Assembly: GCA_011390385.1 (NCBI GenBank)
Contig: JAABSN010000012.1
Span: forward strand, 1 to 34,373
Length of the DNA stretch: 34,373 bases
From: Thioalkalivibrio nitratireducens
GTDB lineage: Bacteria > Pseudomonadota > Gammaproteobacteria > Ectothiorhodospirales > Ectothiorhodospiraceae
Reading direction: 5' to 3'
Made by a program: the position numbers and the translations under genes. This document shows, piece after piece, positions 26,042 through 33,331 of the stretch (position 1 is the stretch's first letter; each line of letters begins with the position of its first letter). The notes under the pieces are model-generated. The model worked only from the letters and a program-made list of their open reading frames with translations, was not told the origin of the DNA and searched no databases.

Positions 26042-27223
26042 CTACCGGAAGCGCGGCCCGCTGGGACGTGGGGCATAGTTGCTGTCCACGCGATCGCCGG
26101 AACGTACGTTGGCATCCGGATCGTCCAGAATGCGCTCCCCCGCCTCCAGCCCGGAAAGCACGGTGACCATGTCGCCCTGCACCGCACCCAGCCGCACCAT
26201 CCGCACCCGGGTCGTGCCGTCCCCATCGACAACAGCCACCCGCGGCAGGGCGCCCCCCGGTACGATCGCGGATAGAGGAATGCGAACGACCCCCCGCGCC
26301 GTATCGGCACCCGGGAGATGCACATCCGCATACATTCCGGGCCCGCCGGGAACGCCACGCGGCAGATCGAACTTGACCGTCACGGTGTGGCGCTGCGGAT
26401 CGGCGATCGGAAAGATCTGGGCGACACGGGCATCGACTTCGGTCTTGCCGACGTCGAGGGTCACCCGGACCATGTCCCCCACCGAAAGACGGCCGACCAG
26501 CCGTGCCGGGATGTCTGCCTCCACACGCAGGAATTCGACGTGTCCGAAGGTGACCAGAGGATGCCCAGGCTGAACCGTATCGCCTTCCTCCACGTGCTTG
26601 CGCATGATCAGCCCCGAGAAAGGCGCTACCGAGCGCGTGTCACGAATCGCCGAATCGAGTTCTTCCAGGCGCGAACGCGCCTGGTGCCAGCGCGAGGTCG
26701 CCTGGTCGATCCCGACCTGACGCGAGAAGAGATCGGCATGGCGTTCGACCGATGGATCGCCGAGGCCGGCCATGGAGCCCGCCGGTCGGGTAATCAACTG
26801 GTCGAACATCGACGGGATCCCCATGCCCGGCATCTGGCCGATATCCCGGCTTCGGGGCGCCGCGATTTCGCGGCCGTATTGCATCTGGGCTTCGCGTAAC
26901 GCCGCCTCCGCAGAACGCAGCTCCGCGATCGCGGCCTGGCGCTGCGCGGCCAAACGTTCATCGCTGATCGCGACCAGCACCTCATCCCGATCGAAATAGT
27001 CCCCCTCTGCGCCGGCGACCAGTGTGACCCGACCACCGATCTGCGCGGTCAGCGTCACTTCGCGGAACGGCACCACCGTACCGCTGATGGTTTGATCACC
27101 CGCGGTCGCGGCCTCCACCGTGATGACCCTGCCAAACTGGGCCAACGCGGTACCGGCAAACATCAGGAGTGCTGCAGACACGGCAGCCAGGAGTGCTCTG
27201 GTTGGAGTCATGGTCATCTTCAT
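26042..27223 (-). CDS. RND periplasmic adaptor (membrane fusion protein)
   Basis: A 393-residue periplasmic adaptor linking the RND permease to an outer-membrane channel. The signal peptide spans about residues 1-28 and ends TALA. A lipoyl-like half follows (SGTVVPFREVTLTAQIGGRV, then GDYFDRDEVLVAI), and a helical hairpin with RLAAQRQAAIAELRSAEAAL. The second lipoyl half is APFSGLIMRKHVEEGDTVQPG, and beta-barrel and membrane-proximal domains complete it. The hairpin carries an inserted stretch rich in Met, Gly and Pro (IGQMPGMGIPSMFDQ). It is the first gene of the ten-gene block. Several in-frame ATGs (MKMTMTP) make the exact start uncertain by up to four residues. Confidence 0.9.
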   Translation of the reverse strand: MKMTMTPTRALLAAVSAALLMFAGTALAQFGRVITVEAATAGDQTISGTVVPFREVTLTAQIGGRVTLVAGAEGDYFDRDEVLVAISDERLAAQRQAAIAELRSAEAALREAQMQYGREIAAPRSRDIGQMPGMGIPSMFDQLITRPAGSMAGLGDPSVERHADLFSRQVGIDQATSRWHQARSRLEELDSAIRDTRSVAPFSGLIMRKHVEEGDTVQPGHPLVTFGHVEFLRVEADIPARLVGRLSVGDMVRVTLDVGKTEVDARVAQIFPIADPQRHTVTVKFDLPRGVPGGPGMYADVHLPGADTARGVVRIPLSAIVPGGALPRVAVVDGDGTTRVRMVRLGAVQGDMVTVLSGLEAGERILDDPDANVRSGDRVDSNYAPRPSGPRFR

Positions 27224-27452
27224 GTCGTAGATTCAAAGTGAAGGCGCTGACGAATCTGTCCGCAGACTGAACAACACCCCGGTACAGGCATCCGACCCGA
27301 AAACTCCCTCTTTTTACCACAACCTGCAATCCAAGTGTGCTCGTTGCGCAGTTGCGAAGAGCCGAGAGGGAGAGCAATTCCTGGACTCGAGCAACGACCA
27401 TACGGCATGCGCCCGCGACCGCCAAAGCCTGCTTCCTGCGGTTGCCCATCGT

Positions 27453-27468
27453 TGCAACAGGCGTTCCT
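27453..27468 (-). promoter_or_regulatory. Candidate sigma-54 (-24/-12) promoter of the ten-gene block
   Basis: Read on the minus strand, AGGAACGCCTGTTGCA fits the RpoN consensus TGGCACG-N4-TTGCA with two mismatches. It has the invariant GG and GC exactly ten bases apart. Transcription would start near 27442, about 220 bases before the adaptor gene. A divergent gene for an RpoN-type activator supports the call. Confidence 0.55.
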
Positions 27469-27549
27469 GCAGGTGCAGCCAGATCGGTCCGAATGCGCTG
27501 TACCGCCAGAATGCCACGGAACGCAGTAATGCAGAGCCTCATCTGGCAG

Positions 27550-27581
27550 TGTTGCAACAGCCCTGGCAAACTGTTGCACAC
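27550..27581. promoter_or_regulatory. Candidate upstream activator sites
   Basis: A perfect palindrome TGTTGCAACA (27550-27559) and a related site TGTTGCACAC (27572-27581) lie with centres 22 bases apart, about two helical turns. They are roughly 110-140 bases upstream of the predicted sigma-54 start, the usual place for enhancer-binding proteins. They also lie just before the activator gene, so they could mediate autoregulation. Confidence 0.4.
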
Positions 27582-27595
27582 ACAATCCGGATCCC

Positions 27596-28984
27596 GTGGC
27601 AATGCACTTGGAAGCGCTTGTCGAGCTGTTCAATAGCCTCATCCAGCAGAACCGTGACGCGGTTTTGGTGATCGATGATCGGGACCGCATTGTCACACAC
27701 AATGCAGCCCTTGTTGAACTGCTCGGGCAACCCCGAGGCACCCGTTTCGACTCGGCCCTGCGCCTCGGCCCCATCAACCTGCAACGCTTGCTGGTGCGCG
27801 CCGCCATTGCCGCCGGTCAACAGGACGTTGTCGGGCGTGCGCGCTGGGAGGCACTCGATTTCGGGGCGGTACTGGAAATTCACAAACCGCCCAAGGCGGT
27901 GCGTATCACGAGCACTCCACTTCCTCTGATGGAACAGGAGCGTCCGCTTCGTCTCGTGACCATAGCGGCCGACCCCGCCGCAGGCATCACCGCAATCGAT
28001 CCCCAGGGGCCAACGCCGAAATCGCCATTGCAGTCCGCGGACCCACACTGCCGGGAACAGCTTGATCAGGCACGCAGAGCAGTTGCGACCGGGCAGCGCC
28101 TGCTCCTGCTCGGAGAGACGGGTACCGGCAAGACCTTGATTGCGCGGACGCTCCACCTGTACGGACAGCGCGGCAGCGGTCCACTGATTGACGTCCACTG
28201 TGCTGCGCTCCCGGAATTCACGCTGGAATCGGAACTCTTCGGACATGCCCGCGGTGCGTTCCCCGGTGCCAGTGCAGAGCGCGAAGGACGGATCGAGGCG
28301 GCTGCCGGAGGCACGCTGGTGCTGGATGAAATCGGCGCCATGTCTCCGCATCTGCAGGCTGTCCTGCAGCGCGTGCTGGGCGAAGGTCGCTTCGAGCGGG
28401 TCGGTGAAAACCGGACCCGGAAACTGGGGGCAAACATCATTTCCACCGCCGGTACGGACCTTCACCAGCGCTTGGCAGACGGGCGGTTTCGTTCCGACCT
28501 CTTCTACCGGCTTGCAGCCGTCAGCGTGCGCCTGCCGCCCCTGCGCGAAAGACCGGCTGATCTCGACTCAATCGTGGAAACCTGGGCCGCGAAACACCGC
28601 ATTGCGATCACCGCTGCCGGGCAACAACGCCTTCGGCAGCATCCTTGGCCCGGAAACTTCCGGGAATTGCACCACCTGCTCGAAGCCCTGCGCCTGCGGT
28701 CCCCAGCCGGCAGCACGCTGACTGAAAGCGAGATCAGCCAAAGCCTGTCGGGTCCGGAACATGAACCGATCGCGAACATCCCTCCAGGGTCAGGCCGAAA
28801 TCCGGTACAGGCACCCCCACCTTTCTCTCCGGAAGAGGAACGTGAGCGCGAAACGCTGCGTGCTGCGCTTGCAGCGCACGACGGCAATCGTTCACTGGCG
28901 GCCCAAAGCCTGGGGATCGATCGTACGACCCTTTGGCGCAAGCTGCACCGCTTACGCCTGATTCCAGAGCGGAGCACAACATGA
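27596..28984 (+). CDS. Sigma-54-type enhancer-binding regulator with altered GAFTGA loop
   Basis: A 462-residue transcription regulator. The N-terminal PAS-like sensor (about 5-125) starts LVELFNSLIQQNRDAVLVID. The AAA+ domain has Walker A GETGTGKT (173-180), Walker B TLVLDEIG (240-247) and the end GRFRSDLFYRL followed by PPLRERPADLDSI. The C-terminal Fis-type helix-turn-helix reads HDGNRSLAAQSLGIDRTTLW. The loop that contacts sigma-54 is GAFPGA (220-225) instead of GAFTGA, so the critical Thr is Pro. The start is GTG at 27596 or ATG at 27602; GGA at 27589 suits the latter slightly better. It is divergent from the pump operon and convergent with thrC. Confidence 0.9.
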   Translation: MAMHLEALVELFNSLIQQNRDAVLVIDDRDRIVTHNAALVELLGQPRGTRFDSALRLGPINLQRLLVRAAIAAGQQDVVGRARWEALDFGAVLEIHKPPKAVRITSTPLPLMEQERPLRLVTIAADPAAGITAIDPQGPTPKSPLQSADPHCREQLDQARRAVATGQRLLLLGETGTGKTLIARTLHLYGQRGSGPLIDVHCAALPEFTLESELFGHARGAFPGASAEREGRIEAAAGGTLVLDEIGAMSPHLQAVLQRVLGEGRFERVGENRTRKLGANIISTAGTDLHQRLADGRFRSDLFYRLAAVSVRLPPLRERPADLDSIVETWAAKHRIAITAAGQQRLRQHPWPGNFRELHHLLEALRLRSPAGSTLTESEISQSLSGPEHEPIANIPPGSGRNPVQAPPPFSPEEERERETLRAALAAHDGNRSLAAQSLGIDRTTLWRKLHRLRLIPERSTT

Positions 28985-29062
28985 AACACCCCATCGGGCG
29001 TGTCGCCGAGGCTCGCGATCGGGCCTTCCCGCGATTCGGGACCCACCCCCAGGGTTCTCACC

Positions 29063-29098
29063 TGGGGAAGCGATGACGAATTCATCAGTGCTTCCCCA
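29063..29098. terminator. Bidirectional hairpin between regulator and thrC
   Basis: TGGGGAAGC (29063-29071) pairs with GCTTCCCCA (29090-29098), with an inner five-base stem GATGA/TCATC. It lies between the stop codons of two convergent genes, the classical place for a shared terminator. An overlapping smaller hairpin, CCCCAGG (29047-29053) with CCTGGGG (29061-29067), could compete with it. No long T-run follows. Confidence 0.5.
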
Positions 29099-29128
29099 AG
29101 AGCCTGTCGGACTTCGGTACCGACCGTG

Positions 29129-30271
29129 TCAGGCCATGTTGTCGTGGATGGCGCGCGTAACCGCGTCGAGTTCCGCTGGTACCTTGATCGGCGTCCGACT
29201 GGCCTGCGCGATTGCGGTGTCGGGATCCTTCAGCCCGTGTCCGGTCAAGGTGCAGACCACGCTGGACCCGTCCGGAATCTTCCCCGCACGGATGTCACGC
29301 AACGCCCCGGCCACCGATGCCGCGGACGCCGGCTCGCAGAACACCCCTTCCTTCTCCGCCAGCAGTTTCTGGGCGGCGAGAATTTCGTCGTCGGTACACT
29401 CGTCAAACCAGCCGCCGGACTCTTCGCGCACCTTCCAGGCGACATCCCACGACTGCGGGTGGCCGATCCGGATCGCGGTGGCAACGGTGTCCGGATTGTC
29501 CACCATCGCGCCGCGCATGAACGGCGCGCTTCCGCTGGCCTGGTACCCGACCATTTTCGGCCGCTGGCCGGCAACGCCGCCGCCGGCGAAGCGGCAATGA
29601 CCGCTGCAGAAAGTACAGGCACCGGTGACATGGTCACCCGAGTTCGCGGCGAGCTCCGAGTAGCCGATCCAGTGCGCGGTGATATTGCCCGCGTTGCCCA
29701 CCGGCAGGCAGTGGAAATCGGGTGCACGCCCCAGTTCCTCGACGATCTCGAAGGCCGCCGTCTTCTGACCCTGAAGCCGGAATGGGTTGACCGAGTTGAC
29801 CAGGGTTACCGGAGCAGCACTGGCAACCTCCTTGACCAGACGCATGCCGTCGTCGAAGTTGCCCTCGATCTGGATCACCACCGACCCATGCATCATCGCC
29901 TGCGCCAGTTTGCCCATCGCGATCTTGCCGTCCGGAATGACCACGAAGGCGGTGATGCCGGCGCGCGCCGCGTAGGCGGCAGCCGCGGCCGAGGTGTTCC
30001 CCGTCGAGGCACAGATGATCGCTCTGGAACCCTCCTCGACGGCCTTGGTCACGGCCATGGTCATGCCACGATCCTTGAACGAGCCGGTCGGATTCAGGCC
30101 CTCGAACTTGACATAGAGTTCGACGTCGCGCGAAAGCTCGCGCGGGATATTGTTCAACCGGATCAGCGGCGTATTGCCTTCACCCAGCGAGATGATCCGA
30201 GTGTCGTCGTGGACTGGAAGACGGTCCCGGTAACGGTCGATGAGGCCGGTATAGCGATGTCCGAAAGCCAT
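29129..30271 (-). CDS. thrC: Threonine synthase with Cys-rich insertion
   Basis: A 380-residue PLP enzyme converting O-phosphohomoserine to threonine. The N-terminal ISLGEGNTPLIRLNNIPREL is followed by the PLP lysine in PTGSFKDRGM (Lys66), CASTGNTSAAAAAYAAR and the phosphate-binding loop LPVGNAGNITAHWIGY. Between that loop and the conserved PKMVGYQASGSAP there is an extra stretch of about 20 residues containing ACTFCSGHCRFAGGG (Cys219, Cys222, Cys226). This stretch is absent from the short threonine synthases I know, for example the mycobacterial one. The substrate-binding parts appear intact, so activity is expected. It follows hom by 33 bases and GGA precedes the ATG. Confidence 0.95.
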   Translation of the reverse strand: MAFGHRYTGLIDRYRDRLPVHDDTRIISLGEGNTPLIRLNNIPRELSRDVELYVKFEGLNPTGSFKDRGMTMAVTKAVEEGSRAIICASTGNTSAAAAAYAARAGITAFVVIPDGKIAMGKLAQAMMHGSVVIQIEGNFDDGMRLVKEVASAAPVTLVNSVNPFRLQGQKTAAFEIVEELGRAPDFHCLPVGNAGNITAHWIGYSELAANSGDHVTGACTFCSGHCRFAGGGVAGQRPKMVGYQASGSAPFMRGAMVDNPDTVATAIRIGHPQSWDVAWKVREESGGWFDECTDDEILAAQKLLAEKEGVFCEPASAASVAGALRDIRAGKIPDGSSVVCTLTGHGLKDPDTAIAQASRTPIKVPAELDAVTRAIHDNMA

Positions 30272-30304
30272 GGTGAATATTCCGTTGGGAGGGGCGGATT
30301 GGAG

Positions 30305-31618
30305 TCAGCGGGCCAGGGATTCCATGCGGATCCGGGTCACCGGCGAACTCAGGTGTGAAAGCGCTTCGATCTCGTCGATGGCGCGCTGCATATCGCCCTC
30401 GCGGACCTTGTGGGTCAGGATGATGATCGTGGCCTCGCCACGCTCGGGGTCCGGCTCACGTTGCAGAATCGCCTCGATGCTGATGCTGTGAGCACCCAAT
30501 ACCCGCGTGATGTCGGCCAGCACGCCCGGGCGGTCATGGGCGCGCAGGCGCAGATAGAAGGAGGTGCGCACCTCGTCCATCGGCAGGATCGGCAGGTCGG
30601 AAAGGGCTCCCGGCTGGAAGGCCAGATGCGGCACCCGGTTTTCCGGATCGGCCGTAAACGCCCGCACCACATCGACCAGATCGGCCACCACCGCAGAGGC
30701 GGTCGCCTCCGCGCCCGCCCCCGCTCCGTAGTAAAGCGTCGGTCCCACGGCGTCAGCCATCACCAGCACGGCATTCATCACGCCGTCAACGTTGGCGATC
30801 AGACGTCTTTCCGGTATGAGCGTGGGATGCACACGCAACTCGAAGCCGCCCTCGGCCCTGCGAGCGATCCCCAGATGCTTGATCCGATAGCCCAGTTCGC
30901 CGGCAAAGGTCACGTCCTCCCGGGTGATCCCGCTGATGCCCTCAACATGGATGCGCTCGAACTGCAGCGGGATGCCAAAGGCAATGGCCGCGAGAATGCA
31001 AAGCTTGTGGGCCGCATCGATACCTTCCACGTCAAAGGTTGGATCGGCCTCGGCATAGCCGAGACGCTGCGCCTCCGCCAGCACGTCGCCGAAATCCCGG
31101 CCGTGATCGCGCATCTCGGTCAGAATAAAGTTTCCCGTGCCGTTGATGATGCCCGCCACCCAGTCGATCCGGTTACCCGCGAGGCCCTCGCGCAACGCCT
31201 TGATGATCGGGATCCCTCCGGCTACCGCGGCCTCGAAGGCGACAACCACACCGCGCTCCTGTGCACGTTCGAAAATCTCGTTGCCATGCAGGGCAATCAA
31301 CGCCTTGTTGGCGGTGACCACATGCTTGCCCCTGGCGATCGCCTGCAGAACCAGATTGCGCGCGGGTTCGATACCACCCATCAATTCAACGACCACGTCG
31401 ACTTCCGGATCGTCCACCACCATAACGGGGTCGTCGGTCAGGCGGATGCCGTTCAGATCACAGCTCCGCTCCCGGTCCAGGTCGCGCACCGCCGCGGCGA
31501 CGACCGAAATCCCGCGGCCGGCTCGCCGGGCAATCTCGCTGCCGTTGCGCTCGAGTACCTGGACGGTCCCGCACCCGACGGTACCCAGGCCAAGTAATCC
31601 GATGTTGACGGGCTTCAT
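30305..31618 (-). CDS. hom: Homoserine dehydrogenase
   Basis: A 437-residue NAD(P)-dependent enzyme reducing aspartate semialdehyde to homoserine, the step before threonine and methionine branch. The Rossmann motif is GLGTVGCGTVQVLERNG near the N-terminus. VELMGGIEPARNL and ARGKHVVTANKALIALHG follow, then the catalytic region GYAEADPTFDVEGIDAAHKL. The C-terminal ACT domain (YLRLRAHDRPGVLADI) should give feedback inhibition by threonine, as in other bacterial enzymes of this length. It is monofunctional, without an aspartokinase part. GAGGAATT precedes the ATG. It forms an operon with thrC, and alaC lies upstream in the same direction. Confidence 0.96.
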   Translation of the reverse strand: MKPVNIGLLGLGTVGCGTVQVLERNGSEIARRAGRGISVVAAAVRDLDRERSCDLNGIRLTDDPVMVVDDPEVDVVVELMGGIEPARNLVLQAIARGKHVVTANKALIALHGNEIFERAQERGVVVAFEAAVAGGIPIIKALREGLAGNRIDWVAGIINGTGNFILTEMRDHGRDFGDVLAEAQRLGYAEADPTFDVEGIDAAHKLCILAAIAFGIPLQFERIHVEGISGITREDVTFAGELGYRIKHLGIARRAEGGFELRVHPTLIPERRLIANVDGVMNAVLVMADAVGPTLYYGAGAGAEATASAVVADLVDVVRAFTADPENRVPHLAFQPGALSDLPILPMDEVRTSFYLRLRAHDRPGVLADITRVLGAHSISIEAILQREPDPERGEATIIILTHKVREGDMQRAIDEIEALSHLSSPVTRIRMESLAR

Positions 31619-31822
31619 GCGCAGAATTCCTCGTTGTACAGGTAGCGAAGGGAAACGCTGATCAAACCGTCACCGCAAGCAGTGACGCCTTCAACCACGA
31701 GCTGGGCGTGACAATCCATCACGCGTCCTTTCGACTTGTGCCGACTGGATGATTCGTCTCACTCGCAATGACATGCGCGTTAATCAGCGTTTCCCGGAAG
31801 ATTGTTGCGGATTGCCGGCAGG
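31619..31822. other. alaC-hom intergenic region
   Basis: A 204-base gap holding no gene but most of a small element with terminal inverted repeats (31650-31795). The hom ribosome site is in the first 20 bases. If the element carries a promoter or terminator it would separate hom-thrC expression from alaC. Confidence 0.5.
31650..31795. mobile_element. Candidate MITE with 16-bp terminal inverted repeats
   Basis: GGGAAACGCTGATCAA (31650-31665) and the complement of 31780-31795, GGGAAACGCTGATTAA, match at 15 of 16 positions and bound a 146-base segment without an open frame of note. The inner right part (complement TCATTGCGAGTGAGACGAAT) recalls a 'TCATTGCGAG' repeat found in many bacteria. No clear target duplication was seen. 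A MITE or compound repeat is likely but unproven. Confidence 0.45.
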
Positions 31823-33061
31823 TCAGGAGGGGGGCGCCACGGAATCAGGCTCGGAGCCGGTCGTTCTCGCGCTGGCGAGAATGGAATCGGCTCTGAGCAT
31901 CGCCTTGATTCCGCGCAACGCCTGACGAATACGCTGCTCGTTCTCGATCAGGCTGAAGCGCACGTGTGTGTCGCCGTAATTTCCGAAACCGATACCCGGC
32001 GATACGGCCACTTTCGCGTCCCGAAGCAGTTTCTTCGAAAACTCGAGCGACCCCATCTCCCGGTAGGGTTCAGGAATCGGCGCCCACACGAACATTGTTG
32101 CTTTGGGCTTCGCGAGCACCCAGCCCATCGCGTTCAGGCCGTCACAAAGCACATCGCGGCGCGACTGATAGAGCTCGGCGATCTCCTTCACGCAGTCCTG
32201 CGGGCCCTCCAATGCGGCAATTGCGGCCACCTGGATCGGCGTGAATGTACCGTAGTCGAGATACGACTTCATTCTTGCGAGCGCCGCAACCAGTTTGGGG
32301 TTACCGCACATGAAACCAACGCGCCAGCCGGGCATGTTGTAACTTTTCGACAGCGTGTAAAACTCAACGGCGATGTCCTTGGCTCCCGGAACCTGAAGCA
32401 CTGAGGGCGCCTTGTAGCCATCGAACACGATCTCCGCATAGGCGAGATCATGTACCAGCCAGATTCGGTTCTCACGACAGATTTCCACCACGCGCTCGAA
32501 GAAATCGAGATCGACACACTGGGTGGTCGGATTTGCCGGAAAATTGAGGACCAGGAGCTTTGGCCGTGGCCACGAGTCCTGGATGGCACGAATCAGTTCC
32601 GCGAAGAAATCCACATCCGGCGTCAACGGCACGTGGCGCACATCGGCACCGGCGATCACACAACCATAGGGGTGAATCGGGTAAGCCGGGTTCGGCGCCA
32701 GCACTGCATCACCGGGTCCAAGGATGGCCAGGGCGAGATGTGCGAGGCCTTCCTTGGACCCGATCGTCACGATCGCCTCGGTCTCGGGATCGAGATCCAC
32801 GTCAAACCGGGACTTGTACCAGCGCGTGATCGCGCGCCGAAGCCGCGGAATCCCCTTGGACACCGAATAACGATGGGTATCTCCCCGCTGCGCGGCTTCC
32901 ACCAGTTTGTCCACGATGTGCTGGGGGGTTGGCTGGTCGGGGTTACCCATGCCGAAATCGATGATGTCCTCGCCACGTGCGCGTGCTTCCGCCTTCAATT
33001 GATTGACGATATTGAAGACGTAGGGCGGCAAGCGCTCGATGCGGGGGAAAGCGTCGGTCAC
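31823..33061 (-). CDS. alaC: Alanine-type aminotransferase (class I, PLP)
   Basis: A 412-residue PLP-dependent aminotransferase of fold type I, close to AlaC/YfdZ, which makes alanine from pyruvate and glutamate. Key motifs are [32 protein letters not shown], the substrate loop [20 protein letters not shown] and the PLP lysine in [15 protein letters not shown] (Lys239). Near the end, [19 protein letters not shown] is typical of the family. The C-terminal 20 residues are a Ser/Thr/Pro tail. The GTG at 33059-33061 is chosen because AGGAGG stands six bases before it; the frame remains open to 33121. The order alaC-hom-thrC is common in gammaproteobacteria. Confidence 0.92.
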   Translation of the reverse strand: MTDAFPRIERLPPYVFNIVNQLKAEARARGEDIIDFGMGNPDQPTPQHIVDKLVEAAQRGDTHRYSVSKGIPRLRRAITRWYKSRFDVDLDPETEAIVTIGSKEGLAHLALAILGPGDAVLAPNPAYPIHPYGCVIAGADVRHVPLTPDVDFFAELIRAIQDSWPRPKLLVLNFPANPTTQCVDLDFFERVVEICRENRIWLVHDLAYAEIVFDGYKAPSVLQVPGAKDIAVEFYTLSKSYNMPGWRVGFMCGNPKLVAALARMKSYLDYGTFTPIQVAAIAALEGPQDCVKEIAELYQSRRDVLCDGLNAMGWVLAKPKATMFVWAPIPEPYREMGSLEFSKKLLRDAKVAVSPGIGFGNYGDTHVRFSLIENEQRIRQALRGIKAMLRADSILASARTTGSEPDSVAPPS

Positions 33062-33331
33062 GGATGGCCTCCTGGTTCGTGTAATGAGGCCTGATGATGT
33101 ACCGGGACCCGCACAGGCCAAGCGAAACGAAGCAAGGTATAACCCGCCGGAGATACTGTCAACGAGAAACCGCTCCCGCGTTCATGGGGCATGGCTTCCC
33201 ATCACCCCATCCGTGTGACCGAGGCTGCGGCGCACTGCCGGAAGACCATCAACAGTCGCGACGCCATGGCCCGTCGGTTTCGACCGGAATTTCAGTGCCT
33301 CCGGGTGGTCATTGAGGAAATGGAGCGCCCC
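33062..33331. other. Divergent alaC / thioredoxin-protein intergenic region
   Basis: 270 bases between divergent genes with no convincing gene. A small interrupted hairpin (ATGGGG at 33184-33189 with CCCCAT at 33205-33210) is visible; its role is unknown. Promoters for both sides are expected here but none stood out. Confidence 0.45.

Larger units (their letters stand above)
27224..27595. other. Regulatory gap between pump operon and sigma-54-type activator
   Basis: 372 bases between divergent genes without a convincing coding region. It contains a candidate sigma-54 promoter toward the pump genes (27453-27468) and two related sites (27550-27559 and 27572-27581). The predicted transcript for the pump genes has a leader of about 220 bases; no riboswitch-like structure was recognised in it. 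Confidence 0.6.

Noticed and set aside
27564..27578. TGGCAAACTGTTGCA as a sigma-54 promoter for the regulator gene itself
   Set aside because: The GG-GC spacing is one base too short and the start would fall almost at the start codon.
31650..31795. A complete insertion sequence
   Set aside because: Only 146 bases, no transposase; listed as a possible MITE instead.
33184..33210. Hairpin as a transcription terminator
   Set aside because: It lies between divergent genes where no transcript should end, and has an interrupted stem without a T-run.
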